In this document: piece after piece, positions 1 to 12,768 of the stretch
How the letters are laid out: every line of letters starts with the position of its first letter
Position numbering within the stretch: position 1 is the first letter of the stretch
Assembly: GCA_029953675.1 (NCBI GenBank)
Contig: JAMWBK010000004.1
Location: 1,364,001 to 1,428,000 of the forward strand
Source: Rhodosorus marinus
Lineage: Eukaryota; Rhodophyta; Stylonematophyceae; Stylonematales; Stylonemataceae
DNA length: 64,000 nt
Direction: 5' to 3'
Made by a program: the position numbers and the translations under genes
Notes under the pieces: generated by a model
The model's database searches: none
What the model was told of the DNA's origin: nothing
What the model saw: the letters and a program-made list of their open reading frames with translations, nothing else

Positions 1-865
1 TTTTGCGAACGTCCTTCTCTTCGAGGGATCCACAATCGCTCTCGTCCTGCTCTGTCCACATGTGTGTCAGAGCCGGAGAAAAACACCAATGGCCGCCTTT
101 CGGAATCCTGCGAAATAGTTGCTTCCGCGTTAGAAGGTAGATCAGATCAACCTTGGATTCGGGGCGATGTCCACCCCCTTCTGTCCCAATTTCCCATTTT
201 CATCTCCCTTTTTTTGACCGTTTTGAAGGAATCAAAAAGAAAAACCATTTCCTGATGACACAGCTTCAGGGTTGCTCTCCCACACCTTAACCAAAAAAAA
301 AACCGCGAAAAATTCCCACCATTTTGGAGGAACTGAAGTTCTCGACCGTCATTTTTCGTGGATGCAAAAACGCGTTCGTTTTCTGCGCACGAAAAATGAC
401 AATTCGTAAAGTAAACGGCCCCTCTTTCCCCCTCCCCGTTTTTTAAAGCTTCAGGGTGAGAGGGGATTTTTTTCTTGATGACCATTTTTGGAGGAAGAGG
501 TCCTTTTCTTTTCCTCCTGGGGAAGAGTGAGTTTCGAAGGGGATATAAGGTGGGAAGGAGATCCAGAGGTGGTTTGGTGAGGGGGGAAAGGAAGGTGCGC
601 TGGATTGGATGGAGAGGATGAGACCTCTCCTTCTTCTGTTTTTTTTGGGGGTTTCCTAAGAACAGGAATAGTTTCAAATTTAAAGGTTTGGTTTTAAAGG
701 GGAGTTACGATGAGGAAACCCAAAAAAAATTGGGGGGTAGTTAGAGGAGGTTTTGGTAGAAGTTGAAGGAGGGTTTGACAAATGGAGGATGTATCGATGA
801 GAAGAGGTTAGGATTGGTTGGGGGGGGTGGGGGGATTTGCTTGTTGTTTATAGGATTAGAATAGT
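1..865. other. 5' flank, no gene recognised
   Basis: No convincing coding region lies before the SAPS gene. A minus-strand open frame at 147-677 is rich in Lys, Phe and Pro because it runs through purine- and pyrimidine-rich DNA, and it resembles nothing I know. A strong inverted repeat sits at 348-400. The word ACCATTTTGGAGGAA occurs near 318 and again, with one extra T, near 481. Confidence 0.5.
348..400. repeat. Perfect 13-bp inverted repeat (hairpin)
   Basis: The left arm GTCATTTTTCGTG (348-360) and right arm CACGAAAAATGAC (388-400) match perfectly across a 27-nt spacer. The spacer itself contains AAAACG and CGTTTT, so a longer two-tier hairpin is possible. Function is unknown; it could be the end of a small decayed element or a structured RNA. 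Confidence 0.7.
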
Positions 866-3005
866 ATGGCATTTCTTGTTCATGGGATAGCCAGGTTGAA
901 TCAGATAATCCGTGGAGGTGGTGGTGGTCGTGGTGAGTTGGAGAATGGGGATGTGTCTTCTGAGTCAGGTAGATCTGTAGATTCAATTCGTCTGGAGGAG
1001 GAGAAAGCTGTTAGGAATTCAGAGCAGAAGGAACTTGATGGGAAACTTAACTCGCTTCTGGAGAAGCCTGGGTCGATCAAGAGCCTCGTACAGACTCTGT
1101 CCAGGCTCAACTTTCAGATTCCTCCAGAACAATCTCTTTCGCTCTTCAAGACGCTTTCAAATTGTCTGCTCCAGACGGTTAGTTCCTTGTTTACCCAACA
1201 GCTTTACATAGAGATGTCCGTCCATACTCTTGCTGATCCTGTTCAACTACTCTAATTGCGTAGGATATCCTAGAGTTGATCATGTCGGAGGAGGAAGACA
1301 ATACCATGCAGGACATGAGATCGAGGAAGAGCTTATCGTATGTTTCTTCGGTTCTGATATGCTTTGGGCCGATAAATCTCTGCCAAGCCATTGCATCTAG
1401 CGACAAAGCGCTTGGATTGCTTCTCGATATTTTCCATTCTGAAGAGTACGTTGATCAACGGGTGATTCTCAACGTTTGCAGCGTTCTCCACGCAGTTCTT
1501 CTGACCAGCCCGTTGGAGGTTCTTCGCGCGATAGCCTCGAGAGGCTCGGACATCGCAGCGATGGTGTATTACCTCGACATCGACGCCGTTGCTGAGCTCT
1601 TGGTAAACATCTTGGAATCGACCTGCAGTTCAACCGTACATCCAAAAGCTTTCCAGAGCGCTCTACCGATTCTCAGCAACGAGAGGATCTTTCACCTCCT
1701 AGCGACCAGACTCGAGGAATGTGCCGAAGAAGCCGAGAACGATTTCGACTGCAGGAATACGCTCGATAACTTGGGTAAGAACGATACCACAGTCACAGAT
1801 AACGAGCCTCCGACGTCCACCGAGCTTAACGTTCAATATTCTCTCCCTTTATGCGTTTAAGAGTTCACTTTCCGATCTCTGGTGAGCAACCTGAACAGTA
1901 AATATGTAAAGTACCAAACGAATGTTGCGATGAAAATGCTGGATATATATCGCGAGGTTGAACCTGTCTGTAGAATGCTTAATGCCGGACTGCACGCTGC
2001 AGAGGTACGCTCTAAACCCGGGTCAGGCCCACCCCTATGCTCGCGAAGATGGATGAAATCCTGTGGTCTAAGGTCCGACCGTGAACTTTTTCTGTTGACA
2101 GAGTGACAGCGACGCGCATGCGCTCAGAGTCAGCGTTAAGATCCTCTCTGGTCTGCTGGAGTCTTTCAACGAGACTAGAACAGATGAGACAATGAATAGG
2201 CTGGAGCCGATTGAGCAAGTCCTATTCTCGAAAGCGTTCGGATTGATCTCGGTTGTTGATGAAGTTCTTGTCGCGGGCTCGATCCAGCCGTCTCCTCTGC
2301 TCGGACTGAACAGGCTCGAGATTGTCGATCTGTTTGCTACGGCCTTTGAAGTCTGTACAATGGTGAGCAAGCCCGTCTCAGCATGACCCTCCCTGGGAAC
2401 TATACTAATCTTCCGATACCTCGTGGTTGAAGCAGAAAACTTGTGAAGCGCTGATTACCATGGGCGTTTTGGGCTCATTCCTTGAGCTTCTGTATCAGTT
2501 CAAACAGAACAGCCTTCTCCACGTCCGAGTCGCAAGAGGAATTGATGCTTTGCTTGCAAGAAGCGACACGATGATGAGAAAACTCATATTCTTCAGGTTC
2601 TCACTCGTCCCGCGCGTTATGGACCTGTGGGACTTGAATACTAACCCCGTAAGATCACGAGATCCATCCTACAAAGCCCTCCACCACTGCTTAAGCATCT
2701 TCCTTTTTTCGTCTCTATGTAATCAGGTCCGTGGGCAGGATTATGCAGAGTATCGAAGCGTCTTATCCCTCATTTCCTACTCCATCTGGAACTGCCTCAA
2801 CTCTAGTCGGACAGATTGTCCATCAGATGACCTTGAATCTCTCATCTCTACGTCAGCGCTTGCCGAATTTGACCGGTTCACAAAGCAAATTGGAGGCGAC
2901 CGCCTAAACGAAGACCGTAGTGGATGGCCTTTCGGAGCTCCGGGGGGTCACCTGTGTACAGCAGCGAGCTCGGAGCTCGCACGGATGAACAATTCCCACT
3001 TGTAA
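866..3005 (+). CDS. SAPS-domain protein (SIT4/PP6 phosphatase-associated subunit)
   Basis: Members of this family are regulatory subunits of the PP6/Sit4 serine/threonine phosphatase. They act in cell-cycle progression and TOR signalling and have an all-helical, armadillo-like fold. I read six exons: 866-1177, 1264-1774, 1862-2004, 2102-2362, 2436-2648 and 2727-3005, giving 572 residues. Introns are 73-97 nt with GT-AG ends, and all phases join cleanly. The 2649-2726 intron is a multiple of three and could be missed because the frame stays open. Family hallmarks seen are LELIMSEEED (after the first intron), YLDIDAVAELLVNIL in exon 2 (matching the family's LKHIxxSAxMDLLLRL), and PLLGLNRLEIVDLF (about residues 387-400) followed by an NSLLHVRV-like segment. 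The protein is shorter than animal and fungal members (about 800-1000 residues), lacking their long acidic tail. The first 35 residues are Gly-rich and not conserved. Confidence 0.82.
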
Positions 3006-3393
3006 TGAATAGCCTTGGTTCTTTCAGTCAGCTCCCTTTTTTGAGACAAGTATTTAAACAACTATCAAAATCGGCTCCTCTCTCACTGAAGTTTGAGAGA
3101 TTCTCTCCTTCGTGAGTGTTTGAAAGCGCGCTCCAGAGCACCTTGAGATGACCATTTCTCGGTTGTCCGATGAGTGTGGCGCGCCTTCACGCTGAGGGTC
3201 TCATAATCTCGCCGTCCTGAATTCGGCTGTTAGCGCCTTGGAGTTTTCTCCTTGGCACCGCAATGTTCGATATCGACAATCTGTCAGTCTCTCCCAGTGA
3301 TTTCTCTTGAGGGGTCTAGTTGGGTTAGTCTTGTGGTTTACTGTGCCTTTCCTTTGCTACTTTGCCTTGACGCTTTCCTTATACTAGGACCCC
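3006..3393. other. Short convergent intergenic gap
   Basis: This gap separates the 3' ends of the SAPS gene (+) and the fibrillin gene (-) and must hold both 3' ends. I see no further coding segment or repeat. Confidence 0.5.
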
Positions 3394-4122
3394 TCATCGC
3401 TCCCTTCGAAGCACGAAGAGGCTCTCAGTCTTATCTCTTGGGAATCGCTTCGTCCACAACACACGTACGTCCTCGTCTGTGTAACCCATTCTCCAGAAGC
3501 CGCCAGATCCCTCCGAAAATGGAGATTTCTGGACGGAAATGCCGAAGAGTGATATCTCCTTCGTCAGGAAGAGAACGTTGAAGTTGTTATCATCAAGGAC
3601 TTTCCAAGTGGCTTCAAGATTGAACTTGAGCGGCCCTAGCAAGCACATGTTTTCAAACCGCTGGTTCTCAAGATCAATTTTCTGGAGCACTCGACCAACA
3701 AACGGACCGAGCTTGCCGGAACTAGGATTAACCGTACTTGTATATTGCAAGTACCTGCGTTTCAAGAGCGATAAGCGTCAGTTTCGGTTAAGGTGACAGA
3801 AAAATGAATATCTAACTCTCGGAACTGATTCCTCCTACCAGCTTCCGTCTATCATCCCAACCCCGTCAGTAGCAGGATTAACCTCCTGAACTCTCCAAGC
3901 TTCATCCAGCTCCGCCGCCATCTTTGCGATGGAGTTCTTCGTCTCCTCTGTCTCTACAGTCCCATTCTGCCTAGTCCGCTCACAAACGTTCAACAACTCC
4001 TTTTTCAAACTCGCCGCAGCATCAACCATCTCAGTCCCGCCCGAGTTCGTCGCAACCCCAACACAGATATCCCGAGTCCTCTTCACCCTTCCTACCACAC
4101 TAACCCCGCCAACAAACGCCAT
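3394..4122 (-). CDS. Plastid lipid-associated protein (fibrillin/PAP family)
   Basis: Fibrillins bind lipids at plastoglobules and thylakoids and take part in membrane maintenance, quinone metabolism and stress responses. Two exons, 4122-3839 and 3754-3394, are joined through an 84-nt intron that splits a Trp codon, giving 214 residues. The segment from about residue 39 (LKKELLNVCERT) to the GSWYLQYTS junction (about 93-101) matches the family pattern of an N-terminal helix followed by a G-x-W-x-L-x-YT strand. The C-terminus has WRMGYTDEDVRVLWTKR and LFVLRRE, the usual closing strands. The first 30 residues start MAFVGG and are rich in Val, Arg and Ser without acids, as expected for a red-algal or glaucophyte transit peptide with Phe near the start. 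I take it to be a short fibrillin localised to the plastid. The subfamily is not resolved. Confidence 0.85.
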
Positions 4123-5285
4123 CTCTCTCTCAGGCTATCTACCTACCGCCCTCCCAACCCCCAGAAAACCAATACCAACAAATCAAGACAATTAACCTCT
4201 ATACCAGATCATCCACAAACAAAAATAACAAAACAACAAGACCGTCCTCCTCCCTCCTCCCACCCTCCCCGTCGCTACAAGATGCAAAAGGGATCTGCCT
4301 TGTCCCAAAAATCAATGCACCTTTACCCAAAGCTACCCAAAGCAACCCAAAGCATCTCCTCCTCCGCAGCTGCCATCCAATATCAAAAATTTCCCGATGT
4401 CTCCTCCGTTCGTACTGATGATGATGAGTTACGAACGAGCAGGGTAAGGGGCATATTACCCCAGGCCCCCATTGCAGTTTGACTGCCCACGGGCAGTGAT
4501 AATAATAAAAATTAGAAAGTATCACCTTTGATTTCGGGGCAATAAGGCTTTTTGGTATGCCTATTAAACAAATTTTGTTTTATATTCATGAAAAAGGTGC
4601 CCCTAAGGTTTGAATTTATTATTACTTAGATACAATATATCATGTTTTATTAGTGTGATGAAGAAAAATTGAATGCCCCCGTAAAATGAATTATTGATAT
4701 GAAATTCATTATAGAGATCGATCTAAAAGTGTGCTTGTAAAGCTGAACCCCCCTTATCGCCAATCTTTCTCGATAAACCTCGAACTAAAGATGGTAAGAG
4801 GCCTGAATCTCCGATGAGGTCTAGGAGTCAGCAGTAGGACTGTTGGGGCATAGGGGCAAGCAGGGAGGCATTAGAATCCTGAACGGCCAGTTGGAATCTC
4901 CAATATATGACTTTCCGCGGGGAGAACCGGCAGTCGGGGCATCAAAAACTGCTGAAATCTGCAAGCTTTCTGGAAAATGGGGCAATGGGGCATGCCTCCA
5001 GGAGAATTGGGGCATGCTTAAGACCCACTTTAGCGTTCCGGGTGTCTTTTTACTATCAGTGGAGAAAAGAGGAGTCGTCTTCTACGCAGAGAGAGTGTGA
5101 AGATCCTACACCGAGCGATTGGCCACGCGTCGGCCCTAAAGAATTGGACGTGTTCTGAATAGAGCGAATCCAGGAGTCTCCGTACATAAAACGATGAGAA
5201 AGTCGGAACTGGAGGAGATTTAGCAGAGATAGCAAGCCTGCTAGAAACTAGGGACGAAACAGATACCCCCGCCCTCTCCCGGACG
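4123..5285. other. Intergenic; no gene recognised
   Basis: The stretch holds the fibrillin promoter side (T/C-rich, no clear TATA) and AT-rich DNA around 4500-4750. The word GGGGCAT is repeated several times between 4845 and 5020. The 108-residue minus frame at 4199-4525 looks like a chance open frame. Confidence 0.4.
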
Positions 5286-5950
5286 GTGGCGACTCCAGTG
5301 GACCCGCAGTTCAGCAAAGTCCCTGTTGAAGTTTTGGACCTGGATGGACGAGCAGTTCCGAGGCATGATGTGCAAGGGGGCGTCCAAAAGTTGTTGGCTA
5401 GTCGAACAGTGGAGAGCGTATGGTGTGGGTTCTATGGGGCTGGAATATTGGTGTATTCAGGGGCACCAGCCGTAGTTCAGCATAGCCCAGGAAAGGAATT
5501 GGTCAGCCGAGTAATCCAATCCAAAACATCTCAAGAATGGAATTGATGTGGAAGTCGAACCCGCGGGATTGCATGACAGCCTCGCGAAGGTCGAACGGTA
5601 TCATCACCTGTTGAGCAAGATCGTCGAGAAACTACGACATGAGGCAAGCGTGTCAGCGTATCACGCCCTATTGTCCGCAGTTGCGTCGTGTTTATATGTC
5701 TCTTCTGGTCCGGAAAGTCATGCACCAGCATTTGCTAGCGTGCGGAACTCTACCCGGGGTTCGACGTGGAATCTTCAAGGGCTCCTTGATATGGAGGCCT
5801 CTAGAACAGAGTACGGCAGGATCGATGCTGAGTGAAAATCAAGATGGCTCAGAAGCTCCGGAACCCTGCACCCCAAGGCAATTCGAAGCAGGACAGTGTT
5901 CTACAAGCTTGATTTTTTTTCACTCAGCCATTAATAGGTTCCTCACATGA
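5286..5950 (+). pseudogene. Decayed retrotransposon integrase core
   Basis: The first frame (to 5546) reads like an rve integrase core: a V-L-D-L-D-G-R-A-V strand, then VESVW and VYSGAPAVVQHSPGKELVS, where a functional copy has a G-x-P-x-x-I-x-x-D-x-G-x-x-F-x-S motif. The catalytic Asp is Ser here. After a +1 shift near 5540 the next frame continues with SLAKVERYHHLLSKIVEKL, matching the N-x-x-x-x-x-E-R-x-H region of integrases. Another shift near 5730 leads to CGTLPGVRRG. With two frameshifts and lost active-site residues it is inactive. The layout resembles integrases of fungal-type LTR elements. The left part has no Met start. Confidence 0.65.
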
Positions 5951-6267
5951 CGTATACCCCCTTTCCTCCTTCGAGCTGTTCTACAGATGAAGGAATGCTA
6001 GGCGACCCGACATGTCTCTTCCTGTAAATATACTTTCGCCTTTATCAGGTAGGGCTTGCTTGTGTGAGAACTTCCGCGGATACTAGATTGCAACAAAAAG
6101 TATTTAATGCAGTACGAAGACGCACCAATACGCGTGCAAGGATCAACGAAGAGACACGATTACAAATGACATATTACACCAAACGCACTCATCAATACGG
6201 AGCATCGTAGTCTCATAATGATGGACCATTTAGATGTCACCAGAAATGATGAGCAATTGTCTCACCT

Positions 6268-6384
6268 TACCATCAATCACGGATCGAGATGTGCACGGCG
6301 CAAACTTGTGGCATCGAAGACATTCTTATCGATAGTGGCGCTACATACCACGTTTTCGGAAACAATGTCTTCGATGCCACGATT
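6268..6384 (+). pseudogene. Retrotransposon aspartic-protease fragment
   Basis: In the frame starting at 6268 the peptide ILIDSGATYHVFGNNVF appears, the signature active-site segment of Ty1/copia-type proteases (I/L-D-S-G-A-T-x-H). The frame has no start codon and closes at a TAG at 6382-6384, so only a fragment remains. Only this short motif supports the call. It lies inside the 17-bp inverted repeat at 6308-6380. Confidence 0.6.
6308..6380. repeat. Perfect 17-bp inverted repeat
   Basis: GTGGCATCGAAGACATT (6308-6324) is followed after 39 nt by its exact reverse complement (6364-6380). A 17-bp perfect match at this spacing is very unlikely by chance. It encloses the protease motif of the retroelement relic. 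Confidence 0.8.
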
Positions 6385-6506
6385 TTACGCCTGTATTGCT
6401 AGCCTCGTTACCGGCTCTGATCGTCTGGTTTTCCGTCCGTGTTTTAGAATTCGCGCGGACCGATATCTAGGCTTATACCCGTTTCTTCTGTGGTTATCTC
6501 TTTGTA

Positions 6507-6770
6507 TCATTTTTCAGTCTTTGCAATTGATTTCATATGTTCGTAGCGTCCGCAGTTGTAGCAACGTATCTTTGACGGGCATCTTTTTGCTTCATGTCCT
6601 TGCTTCCCGTACGTGTTCATCATCTTCTTCTGTGCGTCGGCATTTAAACTAGCAATGTTTGCCGTTGTCAGCACTCCGCCCGGACCCTCCTCCGGGATCG
6701 TTGAAGCCTCCTGATCAATACGAGTCTTTACGGCCGTCTCCACAGCACTCTGTATCGACTTCCAAGTCAA
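6507..6770 (-). pseudogene. Retrotransposon Gag zinc-knuckle fragment
   Basis: This 87-residue minus-strand frame carries two CCHC-like knuckles in tandem: YGKQGHEAKRC, which keeps H and the last C but has lost the first Cys pair, and CYNCGRYEHMK, which keeps C-x2-C-x4-H but has lost the last Cys. An intact CCHC knuckle binds RNA in the Gag of LTR retrotransposons. The orientation is opposite to the neighbouring protease and integrase pieces, so the relic has been rearranged or two copies are superimposed. Confidence 0.6.
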
Positions 6771-9700
6771 AAGAGGTGTCTTCTGTCTGTCTGGAAGTAA
6801 AGGTTGTTGATCGTTTGGTGCTTGAGCGTGAACACCATCAGTGCGAGAGGCACTTTATAGGGCGAAGGAAACGAAGCTGCCCACCAAAGTTCGGCAAAAG
6901 GCCTTCCCTGCGAGTGGGATAGGTCACATAAGACCACCAATTGATTACCCAGTTTGGTTGCTAATCAACCTTCTAGTCGAAGAGAGAACGGGTGAGATTT
7001 CACAGTTATTGAGTTATGGCAAATGATGTCAACGAAGAGCGGGAACGCGTGTGAGTCTCCCGGCGATCGCGAAAGCAGTCCGGGAGGCATGCCGCCCGTG
7101 CACTCTCAACTGGGACAGCACGGGGACGAAGCGCGGGAACATTACTAAACCGATTCGATGTAGCTTCGGGGTTGCCAGGGCTGTGAAGTCGGGCACTGGA
7201 GAGGACTAAAGATGGCGATATACAAGTAGATAGTCCCAGATACATGCGCTTGTCTTAGTACTGGCGGATGGCAGATTCTATGAGATAGTGACGAACGACT
7301 TGAAGGGGAAAGTGTAACTCGCAGCATCGATAACTGGATCGCTTACATCGCGTCCGTCCTTTGAAATTTCGATCGACAACAAGATCAAGAACCCACAAAA
7401 ATGAGAAGCGGACCCTTACTCACCGCCTCCCCCGCATGGAACTACCGGTCAAAAACTATCATTTTCTAATTGTTCGATGAGCATACTTCTGCCGCCCCTC
7501 GGCGCGCCGGGAGTGAGTTGCGTAAACACCACTTTCAGCAAGGTTTGCGGAAACGACGCGACACGCTTCCAGATGGCGCCTCAGCGACAAACTGTAGAAC
7601 GGAGTGGAGCTTCAGATCAACGCAAAAAGGGATTCCCAGAAACTTGTTCCGATCCAAGGCGTTGCAAACATTTCCCAGTTTGCAATGAACATGTTCCAGC
7701 CTTTCCTTCCCTCGAAGTCTTCTCCTATGCAGGATGAGTGAACAGTGGGTGAGTCACAAGGTCAGAGTAGGCACTCACAAAAGAACTGAATCATCGTCGC
7801 GTGTTCGAAAAGAGGAATAGCACAAAAAAAACAGGAAGATGTTCAAATCGACACTATTCAGGAACTATGACGTGCAACTAAAGACAGCGAAACAATCATT
7901 TCAACACAGTTCCCCCCCCCCCCACACCCCGAGTTTTGAAATTTTCACCCCTCCAAGCTCGACGCAAGTTTCTATTGTATTCCCTATTTTGCGATCCACT
8001 TCGACAATGATCTATCTTACGTGTGTTGAATAATAGCTAATTCGTACAGCAAACAGCTCTTACACCTCGATTTTTCATGCTGCTTAATTTCTTCTTTTTT
8101 TCATTTCAGCCCGGGGGTGGGGGGGAGAAGGGCGTTCGGGTTACCGTGTACTAGGTATCATACCTAAAGAGAATCATTATATTTACTTTATGCAAAACAG
8201 ATCCGGAAAAGGCCAATTATTTAAACTACATAAATATTTCTTCTTAAATTCGAATATATTTTCATGCTCTCCGGTGAAAACTGTTAATGTTTGTTTTTAC
8301 TTTTTGAACTGTCAAGACAATTTTCCTACACCCATCCCCTTTTTCAGGACAGTTTTTCTTCTTCCATGATCGACGCCAGAATCAAAGTTTCTGCATTTGC
8401 TGAGCAGTTTGGCTTTTTGCTGTTTTGCATGAAAGGTGAAGTCGTATGGTTGTATTGGCATTCAGGATACTAAACTATCTGCTTAGGCTTAGCGAGAGTC
8501 TTTAACACAATCTCCGCAAATATTAATATAATTGAAATTTGCTCGTAGTCTCATATTCTGCCCAAATAGATTAAAAAATCATGGCCAAGCTTCCTAGCTG
8601 CCGAAGGTCCTAACGTGGGCATAAAAAACAACTTTTTAATACAAAATACGGTTGTTTTTCAAAGATTTGCAGACCAATAATCCCGAAAAACAAAAATTCC
8701 TACTCTCGTCAATCAAATCCTGAACCAGTGTTTTGGGAGTTTTTGGTTCGCCTCTCCCCACTCTCGCGTCGTCAGTTTTTCACTATAGCTAAGATATGCT
8801 TTTGAAACGACCTCAATTTTCAAGCTGTGCGAGAAACGCTATAAAATTCTACACCCAATCAACAGTATATCCTGGGGCACCTAACTGTTCAAATGTTGCC
8901 AATAATATATAAATTATAGGTTCATTTCTTCCTTTTTCCTGCTCTTGCCACGCTTTTTAATTCATATTCTCATTCAAAATAGCAAAGCCGTGGGGCGAAA
9001 AGCGCTTCATGAGTTTAGCGAGCATGTAAGGTATTTTATTTTCTTTTAGAAAATATATCCTTTTCCATTTGTTTGATTGAATTCCATATGTTAAGGCGAC
9101 GAATGCAAATTGTCTTTTCCAGCCCCTTCCCCCCCCTTCCCACCGTATGGGCACATTACAAAATTCCCATTCGTTTCAATATTCAAGTCGTTTTGAGAAC
9201 ACACTAGTTACCGAAGATCTACATGAAAACGAGAAACAGGAAAATTGAAGCTAATTGATCAAAGAAGATCACCAAAATGCATTCCACCGTTTTTGATTAC
9301 GTGAAGACAATGCTGCCTAACTCTCACAAATACAGTAATTGCCCCGATTTCACAGCTGTGGCAGCGTTTTGGAGACGATTTCGAGCCACATCGAGGCCTG
9401 TGCAGGCAGCGGGCAAACGGCAAACACTCCAGCATAGTCCACAATAGTTCTAATTTCTGAAGGGAAAATACTGGAGAAATCGGACATCTTTTGACTTAAA
9501 AAGTATCGTCAAAAATGACGTCGCTTCAGATCCTAAACGGCCCTCTGAGTGGTACTCTATTTTTGCGACACCGACGCACTGGGATAAGTCTGATCCGATG
9601 CGCTGGCGGTAATGGTTGGAAATATAGCACTGTTTCGTTCATGTAGATACGACAAGCTTTTTCTAAAATGATCGCGGCTTCGCTCAAGCTTCGCCGATTC

Positions 9701-12700
9701 TCTTTCTCCCCCAAACCACCATATCTTATTGCACCGAAAACGAAGACCAATGAAGGGACTAACCGACTAGGTTGAGGCTGCATGCGGATTAGATGACTGT
9801 ACTGAACGAATGGTGCCTTTGTCTTGAATCTTGTCCTATACGCTAAAACATAAAGATCAAGTTCGGACTGAAAATCCGAAAATTCATTGCAGCGGACAAT
9901 GCCTTATGCAAATTCACGATGACGAATGGCCAATCCCAAACAATCCTGCGAGCATCGTGGACAAAAGGCCCGCACCCTGATCAAACCTTGGCGAGAGGAG
10001 GGAAATTTATAGGGACGTTTGAATTAAATGTCTTTGCATGCAAAAGCAGAAAAGATATATGGAGGGTTTTTTTCAGTGCAAAAGAACAATCAGCTCCGTA
10101 GATCCTTAAAAGAAAACCATTTTCTGCCCCGTGTTCGTCTCTGAAGAAATTTCTTCAATCTGTAGAATCTGCGTCCTTTTTCTTTTTTTTGCCCTTCTGA
10201 TGTGCATTCGCTCCAAACTCGCATGCCATTTAGACCAGAACAAATTCAATGAAATTTGAATGTTCGCGATAAGAACCCTAAGAAAAAGGTGTTTCTGAAC
10301 GCGTCACTGAAAACGACCAAAAACAGTACTTTTTTGACCACCTTCAGATATCCAAAATTGTGAAGTTGTTTTCTTTTTTTTGAGGAGTTCGGATCTTCCA
10401 GCGTCGGGAGTTTTTATTATGAAGCTTTTTGGTTGGTCACAGGAAGACTAACTGCTAAGCCAATCATATCTTGTTATGGGTTTATTTTTCTTAAATTATT
10501 GATGAGATTGGTTTCCCTGATCGGCCTGTGTTTTTTTTTCCTTGCATGGGTCAGTCCTCGCTATTGTCCAAAAAGAAGAACCCACCCCAAACACTGGGTT
10601 TTCTCCTTTTCACGATCAAACTTAAGTTTTCGACCGCTAGATTTTTGAGCGCCTCGTGGTGTTGTTCTGATGTCACACGTTCTCCAATTCAGTAATCTTC
10701 TTGGGTTTCAAGGACGTTGCCCGCTCATGATCACCGTTGCCATTCTGTGCACAGAAGCAAGGGCTTGGGTTTGCATGCATGTGAAGTGACTTCACATTCG
10801 ACAAGCAATTCGAAAGGTGCGGGAGCACTAAATTAGGATTCCTCCTGCTCCCAGTCTGAGTTTTGTCGTTTCTCCCAAGCGCATCTAGTCACGAGTCCCA
10901 GCGCAATTCGGGCAACATGCACTCGCGCTTCGGCAACAGATTCATTCCATTGTCTTCCCGGACTCTTCTGGATCGCTTCAATCACGCGCGTTCCCCCTTC
11001 TTCGTCGAGTTTTTATGCGCTGTCGTTCTGGCGTTTCCACACCGACCCTTAGGTTTTGAGACCGGGTTTTCTCCCCCGAGGGCGTAAGCTTTCCTCGCCT
11101 CCCCCCTTAGTAGTTGCCACGAGTCGACGACGATGATGAAACGTTTCCAAATCTGCACACCCATGAAGGAAAATGAGCCCACTATTGGTGAATACACGTT
11201 TCTCAATCAGTCGAGGTGACCTTTTTGCCCTTGGAGAGCCCATAGCTGCATATGTGCTAGCCCATTCAAACCCATTTAGGGGAATATTTTCGACATCGTG
11301 GCCAGCATCCAGAAGCGTATTTGATCAATCGTGTGGAGATTGATAGTTGCAATTTGTCTTTTAAGTGAAATGTACATGTAATGAATAGTTTTTATCCGTC
11401 CACATGAGACGTGATCCCATACTGCTAGCTTTGCTCTTCCCGACCCTGAATAGAGGGTCAAGATTGAGGTCCGTTCGAGTTCCAGAAAAATCGTTTAATA
11501 AAGGCGATCCACAGTAAAATAAAAAACAAATTGACGCCCCAGGGAATCATGGGAAAAATACTGACTGAGAAAAATCATTGAGCAGGCATTGATCAAGAAA
11601 TATGCGATGAGTATGCCAGTTTTTTTCCAGCTCAGATTCTAGAAAAGTCCCTTCCATCACCACCCCTCCAAATTTTCTTCAATGTAAACAGAATTTCTGA
11701 GTCCAAAACAGTATCGTATTTGCTTTTCTCGTACAATATTCTACCCCTTCTTAAAATTTACCAAAACAGTATCACTCCGTCTATTTACACAGCTTCTCCC
11801 CTTGTATTTTAGCCACGAGGACTCGAAGAAGAGGGAAAAATCCTTGTTAGATATTGATCTCATTCTTGAGAGGGGGGGGGGAATCGGCAGCGGGTTGCAC
11901 GCACGTGGCGTGCTTGAAAATTCTCTTGCGAACAGCCCATTTTTCTTCTATTTCAAAAACAAATTTCAAAGAAAACCCGAAACTACTTGATGCTCTCCCG
12001 ATTTTCCGGGCAGCACTTCTCATTGTTGGGTTTGCCACGATTAGTGATTCTTCTTTTTTTTCTTTTTTGTATGCACTCACAATTAGGACAGGTTTTGATA
12101 TTTTGGACAGAATTTTGACTCATTTCTATCGTACATTGCCTTGCAAAAGGAAAAGAAAAGAAAAGTGGAGCATGAAGCATGTATGGTTTTGAAATACCAA
12201 ATCGGCTGCGATGGAAGGCAGATTTCGGGTCCGAACTGCACGCTCAGCAGCTCAGCTGGTGGGTTCATCGAGGCGAGGATAGAAGCAGCAAAATATTACA
12301 AAACTACGAAATCAGCAACGTCTCGTGCTGAACAAAGAATCACGTTTTTAGTCAGAGCTTACCTACCCTCAAACAATAGTGAAAACCATCGAGAAATGTA
12401 AAGATCGATTGAATAGGGGTTGAATTTCCGAACAGTCAAATGTTTCGTTTCGGAGTACGCAAACAAAAGCGCAAATGGCATTTCAAACTTTGCATTCCAG
12501 GGCTGGTGCTTTTTTTCCCTTTTTGCCGCAAAAAGGCAGTCCTCGGGATCTCCACCATACTAAAGAACAAAGTATTGTACATTTAATTCACATAAATCAA
12601 ACCAAAACACAAATGTGCAATTTTTTTGGCACATGGTAGTGTTTAACGGACGAAATTGCTGGTATTTGGCAATCCTCTCCTCCACCATCGGTCTCTGTTC

Positions 12701-12768
12701 ACGATAGCCGTACTATCCGGCATTAGGTACTAGCAACTATACACTTCAGCAAGATCCCAGGACTTCAT
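6771..12768. other. Gene-poor region
   Basis: I recognise no gene in these 6 kb. The part up to about 7750 is richer in GC and may be more retroelement debris; an 86-residue frame at 7477-7737 begins with ATG but resembles no family I know. From about 7800 on the DNA is AT-rich with many homopolymer runs (for example a C run near 7910-7922 and many T8-T9 tracts). The open frames there are short and of low complexity. Confidence 0.5.

Noticed and set aside
147-677. 176-residue minus-strand open frame
   Set aside because: Its composition follows purine/pyrimidine-biased DNA, it has no domain, and it spans the inverted repeat at 348-400.
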